Assembly: GCF_020520425.1 (NCBI RefSeq)
Contig: NC_079490.1
Coordinates: 3,906,001 to 3,970,000, forward strand
Length of the DNA: 64,000 bases
Source: Spinacia oleracea
Lineage: Eukaryota > Streptophyta > Magnoliopsida > Caryophyllales > Amaranthaceae
Direction of reading: 5' to 3'
Part shown: positions 12,970 to 23,074 of the stretch, in pieces
How the letters are laid out: each line of letters starts with the position of its first letter
Position numbering within the stretch: the stretch's first letter is position 1
Notes under the pieces: model-generated
The model's input: only the letters and a program-made list of their open reading frames with translations
The model's database searches: none
Told to the model about the DNA's origin: nothing
Program-made: the position numbers and the translations under genes

Positions 12970-13770
12970 TAGTTTATTAACGTCTTGATAGGTGCTTGAC
13001 TAGCTAGCAATGACTGGTTGCATAACTATCCACAATTCCACATGCTACTCTATCTTAATTATGAGCACTTATCATGATCGGATCATACTCCAATTTGCAC
13101 AATTCCTGCCCACCAAAGTTATCAACTTTTCGATTTCATAATCCTTGGACCTTAGATACAGAAGCAACAAAGTTAATCACCAAAAATCGGAAACACAAAC
13201 ATTTTGCCTCTAGATGTTTTTGCATTGTGCAAAACTTATCTAATCTCAAAACATGATCTTAAGCACTGGCATTTCCCAAATATGGAAATATTCAAAATAA
13301 GTTGGCCATAAACCAAAGAAAAATACAAAACGTTGAACCACAACTTCAGCTCCATCCAGATAATATTCATATTCAACTTCATCTTAAAAGACTTATGACA
13401 CAACAAGAACGTTTGGTCTAAAGTTTGGGGGTAAATATGCTAGAAAACAATGGTTTACTCAAGGTGATCATAACTCTCGATTTTTTCATAAAAGTGAAAC
13501 TTACGAAACGAAAATCTAAAATTTTTCGGCTTCAAAATTTCTTAACTCTTAACCCTTTTTCCCCATCTGAAATCTCTTCACTCTTTTTCAAAGAAATTTC
13601 AATTAGATTTAAATTTGATCATTCTCATTCTAGCAATATATGTATCCCACGGATACAACCATGCGTTACTTCATAGGAAAATACATCCTTAATTGACGCA
13701 ACCATTTTGGATGAAGAGATTAGATATGTTTTCTTTGACATGTCACCTTAATTACAAAGCACCTTGTCAC
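12970..13770 (+). pseudogene. Degraded LINE (L1-type), endonuclease C-terminus to start of RT
   Basis: Plus-strand frames, broken by several stops and shifts, show an L1-type ORF2 pattern in order. First comes an endonuclease tail with LDRCL, then NDWL and an SDHTPI-like site (about 12975-13090). Next is FRFHNPWTLD (about 13130), then YARKQWFTQGDHNSRFFHK (about 13435-13495), then PFSPSEISSLFFKEIS and LDEEIRYVFFDMS (to about 13748). The order and orientation match the RT fragment resuming at 17945, so both are probably one LINE split by later insertions. It has no intact frame. Confidence 0.65.
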
Positions 13771-14640
13771 GTGTTGACTACGTTTTCTAGTCCCTTGGCC
13801 TAGTCACGCATGGTGCGCCACTCTCTAAGCCGCAATGCTTAGACAACTCAGGATTTCCCAATGATGGCACAACACGTCATACCTTGGTTTACCTCGTAGC
13901 ACAACCTCTTAGTGGTAAAGATAGTAGCGATTAGCTAGCACACTTCCCTTGGTGCCTAGCCAACTGATTACGACGCCCCTTGGTCGTAGCACAATAAACA
14001 CACAAGCTTAGTCGATCACTTGTATGCCCTCACACTCGATTGTAGGGATGACAATCACATACGATTCCAAACCGAGCCCGATTCGATCGAAGGAAAAAAA
14101 AATCCGATCCGAATCCGATAAAAAAGGTCTGAATTTGAATCCGATTTTAAATATCTGAATCCGAATGGGAGGCGGGTCGGATATAAATTCGTCCCGAGCC
14201 CGAATCCTACCCGAGTCCGAATTCGACTCCGAATCCGACCGGAAGTTATTTTGATCTGTATTATTTTTCATATATATAGCTTTTTTAAGTGAAGTTCCCA
14301 ATTTAATCTAATATATTTAATTAAAGAGGCTACATTTGTAAGTTATTAATTATTAGAAACTCATTAGATTTTGAGAAATAGGATTTCTGATTTTTATTTT
14401 AGAGTTAAAAAAAAATACAAGTTCTATGTAAGTAAAGCTAATGCATGAGATCAGTGAGTCATTAAAGTACGACCAATAAAAAAGATTTATAACTTACTTT
14501 ACAATTAAAAAACTATCAAGCCAGAATGAATAGTTAAAATAAATATCTAAATATTTTTTTTTATACGGAGTAGTTGATTTAATATGCGCTACGTGGGATC
14601 ATCCAGTCACAAAATAATAAACGAGTTCCTGACAAGATAT
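13771..14640. other. Unclassified insertion sequence within the LINE
   Basis: The LINE reading stops at about 13770 and resumes at about 17945, so this stretch belongs to inserted DNA. About 14041-14240 is dense in TCCGAATCCGA/GATTCGGATC-like motifs, a dispersed simple-motif repeat seen again in mirror form at about 17040-17320. I recognise no gene. Confidence 0.4.
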
Positions 14641-15654
14641 TTTTTTTTATAAAGGTAAGAAGAATAATACATTAGGATCCCCTCGCACGAGGGATACTCT
14701 TAAGTAATCACTATCTAAAATGGAAAGTAACTGAGGACTAGAACAAGACTCAATACACATAGTGTTGCTAACTAAATGACCAACATTTGTTATCCAATCT
14801 GCTGCTCGATTAGCTTCTCTGTAGACGTGTTTAATATCCCAATTGTCAAAAAACTTGAGAATATCCTGAATATCTTGAATGATGAAATGGAGCTTCCACG
14901 GGATTTCCCAAGTTCCTTTTACTGCATTGATGACCATCAGGTTGTCTCCTTCAATGGAAAGATGCTTGATGTTGAGTTTTTTCGCTTCTTGAAGTCCTTT
15001 ATGAAGAGCACACGCTTCTGCCATGAAAGCTTGCGTAATACCTAGATTGTAAGTACGAACACTGATAGGGGTGTCATTGTTTTCGCGAATAGTGAAACCA
15101 GCTGTTGTTGTTGAAGTTTTGCAAGAGCCGTCAAAGTTGAGTTTGAAGGCACCCTGAGGAGAGGGAAACCAACGAACTAGCACCGGAGGATTGTGAGTAA
15201 CATGTGTATGAGTGTGTGAGGTGAGAGGGGTACCCTTAAGTTGATGCAGGTCAATATTAGTTCGGAACTTCCATTCTTTAAAGGATATACTGGCTTTAAA
15301 GAAGACTGGAAAATCATTAAAATTATCATTGTTGAAAATGCAGTCATTTCTCTCTTTCCAAATAGCCCAAATGGTGAATAGAAACTTGCAAAGAGTTGTT
15401 TGATACTCCGTATCTTTTTAGATAGTGAATAGTATCAAATAAGTCATAGTAAGGGTTAGAAAAATCTAACCACCTTTTAGTATGGTCAAGTGTTCAGTCC
15501 TATTTTGCAGCAGGATACTGAATAAAGAGGATTAATGTTCCTAATGTAAGTGTCACAAAGAGGACACACATTGAAAGGTAGAATATTTCTTTTGAAAAGA
15601 GTATCTATAGTAGGGTTACTTTTATGGCAGATTTTCCATAGAAAAATCTGAATA
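14641..15654 (-). pseudogene. 3' end of a second LINE: zinc-binding (zf-RVT) and RNase H domains
   Basis: On the minus strand about 15654-15540 reads as an RT zinc-binding segment (IFLWKICHKSNPTIDTLFKR, then VCPLCD). About 15395-14650 is one open frame: AIWKERNDCIFNN, then a complete RNase H1-like domain. Its catalytic residues are D in NFDGS, E in FMAEAC, D in EGDN, and the HVYREANRAAD end. The frame ends near 14650 and is followed by a T-run (A-run on the coding strand) at 14641-14648, the expected LINE 3' tail. The RNase H part is surprisingly intact, but no RT or endonuclease is attached, so this is a 5'-truncated or interrupted copy. Confidence 0.75.
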
Positions 15655-17944
15655 CTATGTATTCATGTTATTTGACTAATTCATTTATACTTCGTTTTTC
15701 TTTTTTCAAAAGAATTATCATATACCCCGTTTAAATTCGATCTCTTTTGGTAGATACATTAAAAATATATCCTCTAGCTAAAACTAACGAACGTTCATGT
15801 ATTATGGCTTTGACTCGAGTTTTGTGATCATATAAGGGTTTTTCATTTTGTTCTTCCATATATATTTCAACATTTTAAAGCTTTTTATTGTTATTGTTAG
15901 TACAATTTATTGCATTGTACTAATTATGATTATTTTTATTTGTTGATACTTCGGTGATGAAAAAGGATGTAACTACCATTATCATTATGTTGAACAAAAT
16001 TATATTAAATGTGTACACAAAACTCAATGTGCCTAGCTATTGTAAATATAAAACGAACATTACAATAACAATCTTTCTCATCACTCTATAAAAGTATTTA
16101 TCATCTATTTGGTACTACATGATACATTGATACATAGTATGGAGTATTACGCAAGCTCCGTTCTATTCGACTTATTTTGTCTGAACTTGTTCCGTTCGTC
16201 GTATTCCTACTTATTTCAGGAAAAAGAAGTTCTGGTAAAATAAGTTTAAGACAAATAAGGGTTAACCAAGTACAATTTATAACTAAAATAAGTTTTTATA
16301 AGTTTAGATAAGATACGTTCAGAAAAAACAAGTGAAAACTAGGTGAATAAAACACATCTTTATATTATATGTACTTGTTTGTGTGTGAAAATATATGAGA
16401 AAACTTGTATTTTATGACCTTATCTCATCTAAACTTATTTAAACATATTTTGTCTGATATTAGTCAAAATAAGTTGAACAAAACATAGTCGTACTAATCT
16501 GATTAGTATACTAATATAAAATTTATGTTTAAATACATGAAATATTATCACAAAATCGTACATCGTACGAGCTTAAATCAAGTAACATAGTAAAATAAAA
16601 TTTATAATCTGTAGTTTACAAACGAAATTTAATAAAATCGTCCTAAAAAATTAAATTATTTTTTTTTTAATAAAATCGTCAAAAAAAGTAGGATCAACAT
16701 AAATCTAAACTCAAAATGATTGCCTAGCTTCTTAACCCACCAACATATTTCCCCCATATAAAAAGAAATTTTAAAGCTCAACTGTGGAGGAAATTTGGTT
16801 CATGTTCGATTTTAAAAAAAAAACAATTCTCCAAGCGGTTGCTAGAGATCCAATGACGTTTTTGTAGAAGAGTAAGTGGAAGTTCTGTTGTTTAACGGTG
16901 AGTAATTATGCGATGGAGGAGATTTGAGTTTCAGTTTGAAGATCAATTTGTCTATATCCATTAGTCTGTAATATTGTTTAATGTTGATTTTAGAATATAA
17001 ATTAAGGTTGTAAGTTAAGATTGCTATTTTTTTATGAATTAACATTTATGAACTTGGTTTTCGTTTTGGATCCAAATTGAATTTTAAAATTTCGATGATC
17101 TAGTTATAATTCGATTTGGATAACATATTAAACAGCAGTTGATTCGGACTTAAACGAACTTAAACGGAGCTCCATCGGTGCGTGTCGAATTTGGATGTTC
17201 ATTTGCACAATCTGGATCGGACTCAGAATTTTAGGATTTGGAGTCGGATCCGGACTTGGATCCAGATTTTGGGTCCAAACATTATTCGGAGCGGACTCAG
17301 ATATTGCTTCCTCCTACCTGAGTATGATCCTTTGCCATAGTGCCTTGGATAATATAGAACACAAGAGAGCTTTATGGAATGCTTTCTTATATTGAACTCT
17401 CAACTTGGATATACAAATGATCTTTGGTGCCTATTTATAGACCACCATCCCTTAAGTCTAGAACATTCACACTCTATAATATTTTATACAATTTCTACAA
17501 GAAAATGCATACAAGTTTCTAGAAAGTTCTCACCTCCAAGGAAACTTCCTATACAAGGAGGTACCTAGACCCTTCTAGATACTTACCCAAATATGTAAGA
17601 GTATTTATAATTTCCCTGTCTAGAACCTTCAAGCTCCACTCATCCTAGAATGTCATTCTATAAGCTTTCCGGCCCATCCGCTATTGTTCTTATGTGTGCG
17701 GGCCTTTTCGGGCCCAATCAGGAAAATCAGGCCCAACTATCATCTTCATTGGCCTGAAATTGGTGGGACTTGCAAGTTTCAGCTCAAACGGATATCGTTT
17801 GGCCCACCAAATGGCTCATGTGATTGTGAAAGAGACGACCCGTGATAACCTGGTTCAGATGATTTTAGTCCTAATTTTTTCAACATTATTGACTCATAAT
17901 TTGACCTGAAATTTGTAAAGCGATTAGAGTTTTTTTTCATAATG
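15655..17944. other. AT-rich inserted DNA with one MITE and repeat fragments
   Basis: There are no recognisable genes. It contains the inverted-repeat element at 16156-16488, a long AT-rich stretch, and a GGATCC/TCGGA-rich repeat at about 17040-17320. A segment at about 17320-17860 has LTR-like flavour (CTATTTATAGACC, GGGCCTTTTCGGGCCCAATC), but I could not define its ends. Confidence 0.4.
16156..16488. mobile_element. MITE-like element with about 25 bp inverted ends
   Basis: The left end CTCCGTTCTATTCGACTTAT and the right end ATAAGTTGAACAAAACATAG are imperfect reverse complements. The internal sequence repeats ATAAGTTTA-type motifs. A target duplication was not resolved, so the superfamily is open. 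Confidence 0.55.
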
Positions 17945-18423
17945 GTATTATTAGGACAACTTAATCATACGACTAATACATTAATTCCGAAGGTTGATAA
18001 GACAGATAGGGCTCATGAATTTCGGCCTATTAGTTTGTGCCATGATTTACAAAGCCATAGCTAAACTGCTAGTTAACATAATTAAATCACTCCTAAAGAA
18101 AATCATAGGACCATATCAAAATGTCCTTTCTCCTGAGAAAGCAATTCAAGATAAAATTTTGTTGGTACACAAAATCCTAAATATGTATAATAAGTCTAAG
18201 AACAAAACGGGCTGACTAGCTTTGAAACTAGACATGGAATTTTCTTATGAACGAATTGAATGGGATTTTCTGTGGGTTACCCTAAAGGCTTTTGGCTTTA
18301 ATGATACTTGGATAATGTGGATAAAATCATGCATGTGTTACTACAGTTTCATACTCCCTAACCGTTAATAATAACACTACAACGAACATAATTCCTACGC
18401 GAGGTCTTGGACAAGGGGATATG
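17945..18423 (+). pseudogene. LINE reverse transcriptase fragment, 5' part (interrupted by Athila)
   Basis: With one frameshift this reads NTLIPKVDK, HEFRPISLCH, then IYKAIAKLLVN, SPEKAIQDKILLVHKIL, an LALKLDMEFSYERIEWDFL-like stretch and NIIPTRGLRQGD. These are the N-terminal RT blocks of plant L1 elements. Stops and shifts show it is dead. The Athila element inserted just after the RGLGQGDM-like site, and the LINE resumes at 38210. Confidence 0.8.
18419..18423. repeat. Target-site duplication ATATG, left of Athila
   Basis: ATATG immediately precedes the TG of the 5' LTR. The same five bases follow the CA of the 3' LTR at 38210-38214. Confidence 0.9.
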
Positions 18424-18788
18424 TGATATGCATGTTTTATATAGTATTTTTACCCCCGTCCCTTAGTACTTTTATATGTCAAACGTGCTCTTAGGAGCCG
18501 TTTCTAGTACTAATGTGTGTTATTGAGTGTGCCTTGAGTTTCAGGTTTGATTATGAGAAATTGGTCGTTTTAGACCCGTTTCATTGTTGATCTAGGCCAC
18601 TATATGAGTCCGAGAAGTTCGGGACCTCCATCGTCGAATTTCGGGAGCCTTGGATGCTTATGGTTGAGCCCCGGGAGTTAGACTCAGTGATATGGGCGAG
18701 CTACATTGAAGATTGCAAATCGCCCTGGAAGCTGAGGGCGAAATGCAACCATCGGGCGGAATTATAAGCAATATGGAATCATCAACGC

Positions 18789-18945
18789 GCGCCCGATCGG
18801 GCGCAGCTCGCCCGATCCGGATCGGGCGGTCAATCTGGAGGCTGAATGGAGAGTTCACAAACCGCCCGATCGGGCGGATTTTGGCCCGATCGGGCCGACT
18901 ATCGAGTGGATCGCCCGATCGGGCGAAGCGACGCCCGATCGGGCG
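18789..18945. repeat. Palindrome array in the 5' LTR U3
   Basis: Six units occur here. Five have the perfect core GCCCGATCGGGC: 18789-18804, 18862-18877, 18883-18896, 18911-18926 and 18932-18945. One is the enlarged palindrome CGCCCGATCCGGATCGGGCG (18809-18828). The same array lies at 37171-37327 in the 3' LTR. Confidence 0.95.
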
Positions 18946-19010
18946 ACGCCAACCCCCAACACTTATGCGCGAGTTTTCTTTCCGTTTTTTGGGCTTTATT
19001 TTGGGCAAAC

Positions 19011-19018
19011 TATATAAG
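19011..19018 (+). promoter_or_regulatory. Athila LTR TATA box
   Basis: TATATAAG lies about 65 bases downstream of the palindrome array and 120 bases before AATAAA, as expected for an LTR promoter. The copy in the 3' LTR is 37393-37400. Confidence 0.7.
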
Positions 19019-19832
19019 CAAGCCTTAATTGTTTTTAGAGAACACTTTATTTTCTAGTATTGAAGCTTAGTATTATTTCCTTAGCCTAATTTTCTCTCTA
19101 GTTTATGCAAAAACACTTAGTTTAATTCTCAATAAAAATTCAAGCTTTCAATTCCCTTGTTCTTCAAATAGGTATTAATTCTTATTTCAATTCATTGTCT
19201 TGCTTCAATAATGCTTTCAATTATGATTATTGCTTTGTTTATTGTCAACATGCTTGAGTAGTCTAATTTCTAGGGTTGGGGATCCATGAATAATATGAAG
19301 GGATGATTGAATGATTATGATTGTTGGATTGTAATTGATTCCTATTGATTGGTTTATTTCACTATGCAATTAGATTTGCGCAGGTTTAATTGTGGTAGTT
19401 ATGCAATATCAAATTAAGATTCGAGAGATGCAATTTGATGTTTAGGCTTGTGTCAATAGGTAGAATTAGAGTTAATACGTAGCGAGAGCCCGTTAATTCT
19501 AAGTCTATGATTAGTATCGACTTGAGAGAGCATGCTAATCTAATTAATTACTTTGTTGATTATCGTGATTGTTCAATGTCCTGGATTATTATTTGTTGGA
19601 AAACCTATACCCTAGATTCTCTAATATATTGATTCATTCTTGTTTAATATTCGTTCGTAGTCTTAATATACAAACCATGAACCAACTTTGTTCACAATAG
19701 TCTAGATTAATTAATTGATAGTAGAAAGAACGCCTGTTTCCCTGTGGATTCGATCCTGACTTCCCTTGCTACCTAGCTAGTGGACCTTAGGTTATTTTTG
19801 ATTAGGTAATACGACTTTAGCCTGTCAAATTT

Positions 19833-19850
19833 TGGCGCCGTTGCCGGGGA
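19833..19850 (+). promoter_or_regulatory. Athila primer-binding site
   Basis: TGGCGCCGTTGCCGGGGA starts five bases after the 5' LTR. This motif is typical of the Athila/Tat branch; in related Ogre elements it is described as complementary to a tRNA-Arg 3' end (recalled, not checked). Confidence 0.8.
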
Positions 19851-19961
19851 AACGGTTTTATTTTCTGTTGTTGATTGCTTATCCTAGATTATTGTTTGTT
19901 ACTACTCAAGGAACTCACGTTCCTTGAGACCGGATCTCACATTGTTTTGTAGTCTTTGTCT

Positions 19962-21620
19962 ATGCCCAGGACCGTAGGTACTAGTAATCTTACTCCATTC
20001 GATCTGAGCCCGAAAGAACCTTTCGTAGACGAAGAACTTTCATTGCACAGTGTGGGAATTACTCTGATTCTGATCATAATATTGGCGATCTTTTTCCTTC
20101 AGATACAGATTCAGTTTCAGAGATAGAGATGGGTGACGAAAATCTGATACCGCCACCTACCCCACGGCTTACAGACTATTCTAAGCCAAGTCTGTCCGTG
20201 CTACCAAAGGCGATCATGCCTTCTATTGCAGCTGAGACCTTCAAGATTGAGCCTGCATTGATTAACATGATCGAGAGACGCCAGTACGGTGGGGAACCAG
20301 GTGAAGATCCGAATCTTCACATTCAGTCCTTTATCCAATATTGCTCCACCATCAAGCAAAAGGGATTGACTCCGGAGCAGACTATGGAGATACTTTTCCC
20401 TTTCTCTTTGAGTGGGAAAGCTAAACTGTGGATTAATGGGTTGAATCGGGCGGCTTTGAAAATCAATAATTGGGAATCCTTGGCTCTTTCTTTTTATGTT
20501 AAATATTTTCCACCTGAGAAAACGGCTCGTCTGAGGGGTCAGATATTAGGTATCTCACAACAAGCGGATGAGAGTTTGTTCGAGGTCTGGGAGAGATTCA
20601 AGGATTTGCAAAGAGAATGCCCGCACCATGGTTTGGAAGATTGGTTCTTGATTCAGCAGTTTTGATAATGGTCTGGGCAATGAGTCTAGATGTTTGTTGG
20701 ATTCAGCTGCAAGTGGGAGGTTCATGCAACTTGAGGTGCCTAGAGCTATGGAGGTGATTGAGGAGATAGCCATTCACAATGCCCAGTATGGAAATCCTAG
20801 AGGTCTATCTAACAGGGGTGGTAAGCATGATTTAAATTCTATTGAACAATTTACTGCCCAATTGACTGCTTTACATTATAAGTTTGATAATATGCAAGCG
20901 GCCAATGCTCAATCTGCCCAACCTGTTAGTGTAGCTGCTATGAGTGCCCAACCTACTACTATTTGTGAAAGTTGTGGAATGTCTGGTCATTATGCACATG
21001 AATGTAGGAGCTCTATTGAACAATGTAATGCATTTCAATCCTACAAACAAAACAACCCATTCTCCAACTCTTACAATGAGGGCTACAAAAATAACCCTCT
21101 GCTTTCCTACAGGAGCAACAATATCCAAAACCCTCACCAAGTTCAACATCCACCACCACAACCATATCAACCCCCACACCAACAATCTTACCAACCCCGA
21201 AACAACTACAACCAACAGTCTAGTGGGCCACCTGGGTTCTCTAGACAACACACATCACCCCCACAACCACAACCTCAAACCACACAGCCTGACCCTATGC
21301 TAGTAGAGATGAGAAACATGATGCTACAAATGCAAAAATCTCTAAGTGAAAAGGATGCAAAAATCGATGCTCTTACTGCTCATAACAAGATCATTGATAC
21401 ACAGTTGGCACAGATGGCTACTACTATTGCAGGGAGGCCACCAGACCAACTTCCTTCACAGCCCGAAAATAGGGAGACTGCTAATGCAATTACATTAAGG
21501 AGTGGTAGGGATTATGATGGTCCTTCTATGCCGGTTGAGGTTGATTCCGGGGTGTCTGCTAGTGATCTGGTCAGTGAGGAAATCCCGAAGATAGTTATGG
21601 GTGAAAAGGAAGCTGAAAAG
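19962..21620 (+). pseudogene. gag: Athila gag (nucleocapsid/capsid), frameshifted and interrupted
   Basis: A likely start ATG is at 19962. The frame shifts near 20050, runs through 20129-20660, and shifts again near 20660 by one base beside a T-run. It then reads 20694-21620. The capsid-like part has LHIQSFIQYC, SLSGKAKLWINGL and WERFKDLQRECPHHGL, typical of plant gypsy gag. A CCHC zinc knuckle (C-E-S-C-G-M-S-G-H-Y-A-H-E-C) lies at about 20964-21005, followed by a Pro/Gln/Asn-rich linker and a short coiled-coil-like segment. The nested copia LTR cuts it at 21621. The protein packages genomic RNA into virus-like particles (family knowledge). This copy cannot make full-length Gag. Confidence 0.85.
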
Positions 21621-23074
21621 TGTTAGGTTATGATACATATGACAATTCATAAATCATGCGGAAATAACCATTAAGCCAGGAATACATATTATTTACACAT
21701 AATCATTTAGCATAGTTTAGATGCATACTCTTTGTTGCGTGCCTTCCCTAGCTGCGCCCGAACCGAACAAGAACAAGTCTTTAGGACTCCAAGTGTCGTC
21801 CCTCCGTAGATAGTCCACAGCACGTCCGGATCCGCCTTAAGATTGACCAACTAGAATCGCCCCTAAGGTACTATAAATTTTGGGCACTTTTGAGCAAGAT
21901 GTGTAACTGAATTTTTCTCTCAAAAACTCACTTTGAATACTTGAATACTCGTTATAAATTGTGAACCCAGGCCACATATTTATAGGGGTATGGAAAGAGA
22001 ATTGGAATCCTATTAGGATACGAATTAATTAAATTAGAATTATAATAAAACTCTTATTTAATTAATTTATCAAATAGAATTAGGAATTTAATCATTAAAC
22101 GAATTCTGCATGTTTTAGGTTTCGTATGCGAACACAAACACTTACGCGAGCATGACCCGCAAGCGTGCAGGCCATGCCCGCGCACAGCCCACACGGTCGC
22201 ACGGCCCACGCGAGCTACAAGCCCACGCGAGCTGCAACAATGCTCGCAGCCCACTGCTCGCAGCTGCGAGCGCTGTGCGCGCTGTGCGCGCTGCCACGAC
22301 CTGCTGGGCCTGGCCTTGCGCTGGGCCTGGCGTGGCCTTGGCTGTTCGTGTGGCGCGCTTGGCTTGCTGGGCGATGGCCTGGCTTCGTGCTGGGCCCTCG
22401 TCCGGCAGGCCTCGTCCGATGCTTATTCGTACGATACGCTTCCGATTAAATTCCCGATTCCGGAATATATTTCCGATACGAACAATATTTAATATTTTCG
22501 ATTCCGGAATTAATTTCCGTTTCGAACAAATATTTAATATTTCCGTTTCCGGAATTATTTTCCGATTCCGATAATATTTCCGATTCTAACAATATTTCCG
22601 TTTCCGGCAATATTTCCGATTCCGGCAATATTTCCATTTCCGATAATATTTCCCGATACGTACCATGTTTCCGTTTCCGGCAACATCTACGACTTGGATA
22701 ATATTTATATTTCCGATACGATCCATATTTCCGTTTCCGGCAATATCATCGTTTCCGGAGTATTCATTTCTTGCCTGTGACGATCTCAGCTCCCACTGAA
22801 ACCAAGATCCGTCGATTCCGAATATCCATAGTTGGAGTATTTAATGCCATTAAATACTTGATCCGTTTACGTACTATTTGTGTGACCCTACGGGTTCAGT
22901 CAAGAGTAAGCTGTGGATTAACATCATTAATTCCACTTGAACTGAAGCGGCCTCTAGCTAGGCATTCAGCTCACTTGATCTCAATGAATTATTAACTTGT
23001 TAATTAATACTGAACCGCATTTATTAGACTTTAACATAGAATGCATACTTGGACCAAGGGCATTATTTCCTTCA
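21621..23074 (-). repeat. Copia 3' LTR (1454 bp)
   Basis: Read on the minus strand it begins TGAAGGAAATAATGCCCTTG and ends ...CATAACCTAACA. A TATA-like TATAAATA is at 21977-21984 (minus). U3 contains a TTCCG-rich array (about 22440-22770) and a GC-rich tract (about 22130-22430). The start matches LTRs widespread in dicot copia elements. Confidence 0.85.
22440..22770. repeat. TTCCG(A/T)TTCCGG-CAATATT array in copia U3
   Basis: About fifteen irregular repeats of AATATTTCCGTTTCCGG/AATATTTCCGATTCCGG with variants such as CCGATACG. The period varies from about 15 to 25 bases. It lies upstream of the LTR TATA box in element orientation. No open frame here is credible. Confidence 0.75.

Larger units (their letters stand above)
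18424..19827 (+). repeat. Athila 5' LTR
   Basis: 1404 bp, TGATATGCAT... to ...AGCCTGTCA. U3 carries six GCCCGATCGGGC-type palindromes (18789-18945), followed by a TATA box TATATAAG (19011-19018) and an AATAAA (19131-19136) that may mark polyadenylation. Differences from the 3' LTR were seen near 18637, 18730, 18959, 19101, 19619, 19626 and 19679. Confidence 0.95.

Noticed and set aside
17320-17860. Solo LTR in minus orientation
   Set aside because: It has a CTATTTATAG and a GGGCC-rich part, but I could not define TG/CA ends or a duplication.
18789-18945. CRISPR-like array
   Set aside because: Units are short palindromes with irregular spacing inside a plant LTR; there are no uniform spacers or cas genes.
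18658-19057. Overlapping open frames on both strands across the palindrome array (also 37040-37439 and 33028-33506)
   Set aside because: They exist because GC-rich palindromes lack stop codons on either strand. The encoded RPIGR/RSG repeats are just the translated palindrome.
22152-22574. 140-codon frame in GC-rich DNA
   Set aside because: It lies in the copia LTR U3. Composition, not coding, keeps it open, and the other strand and frames are also open.
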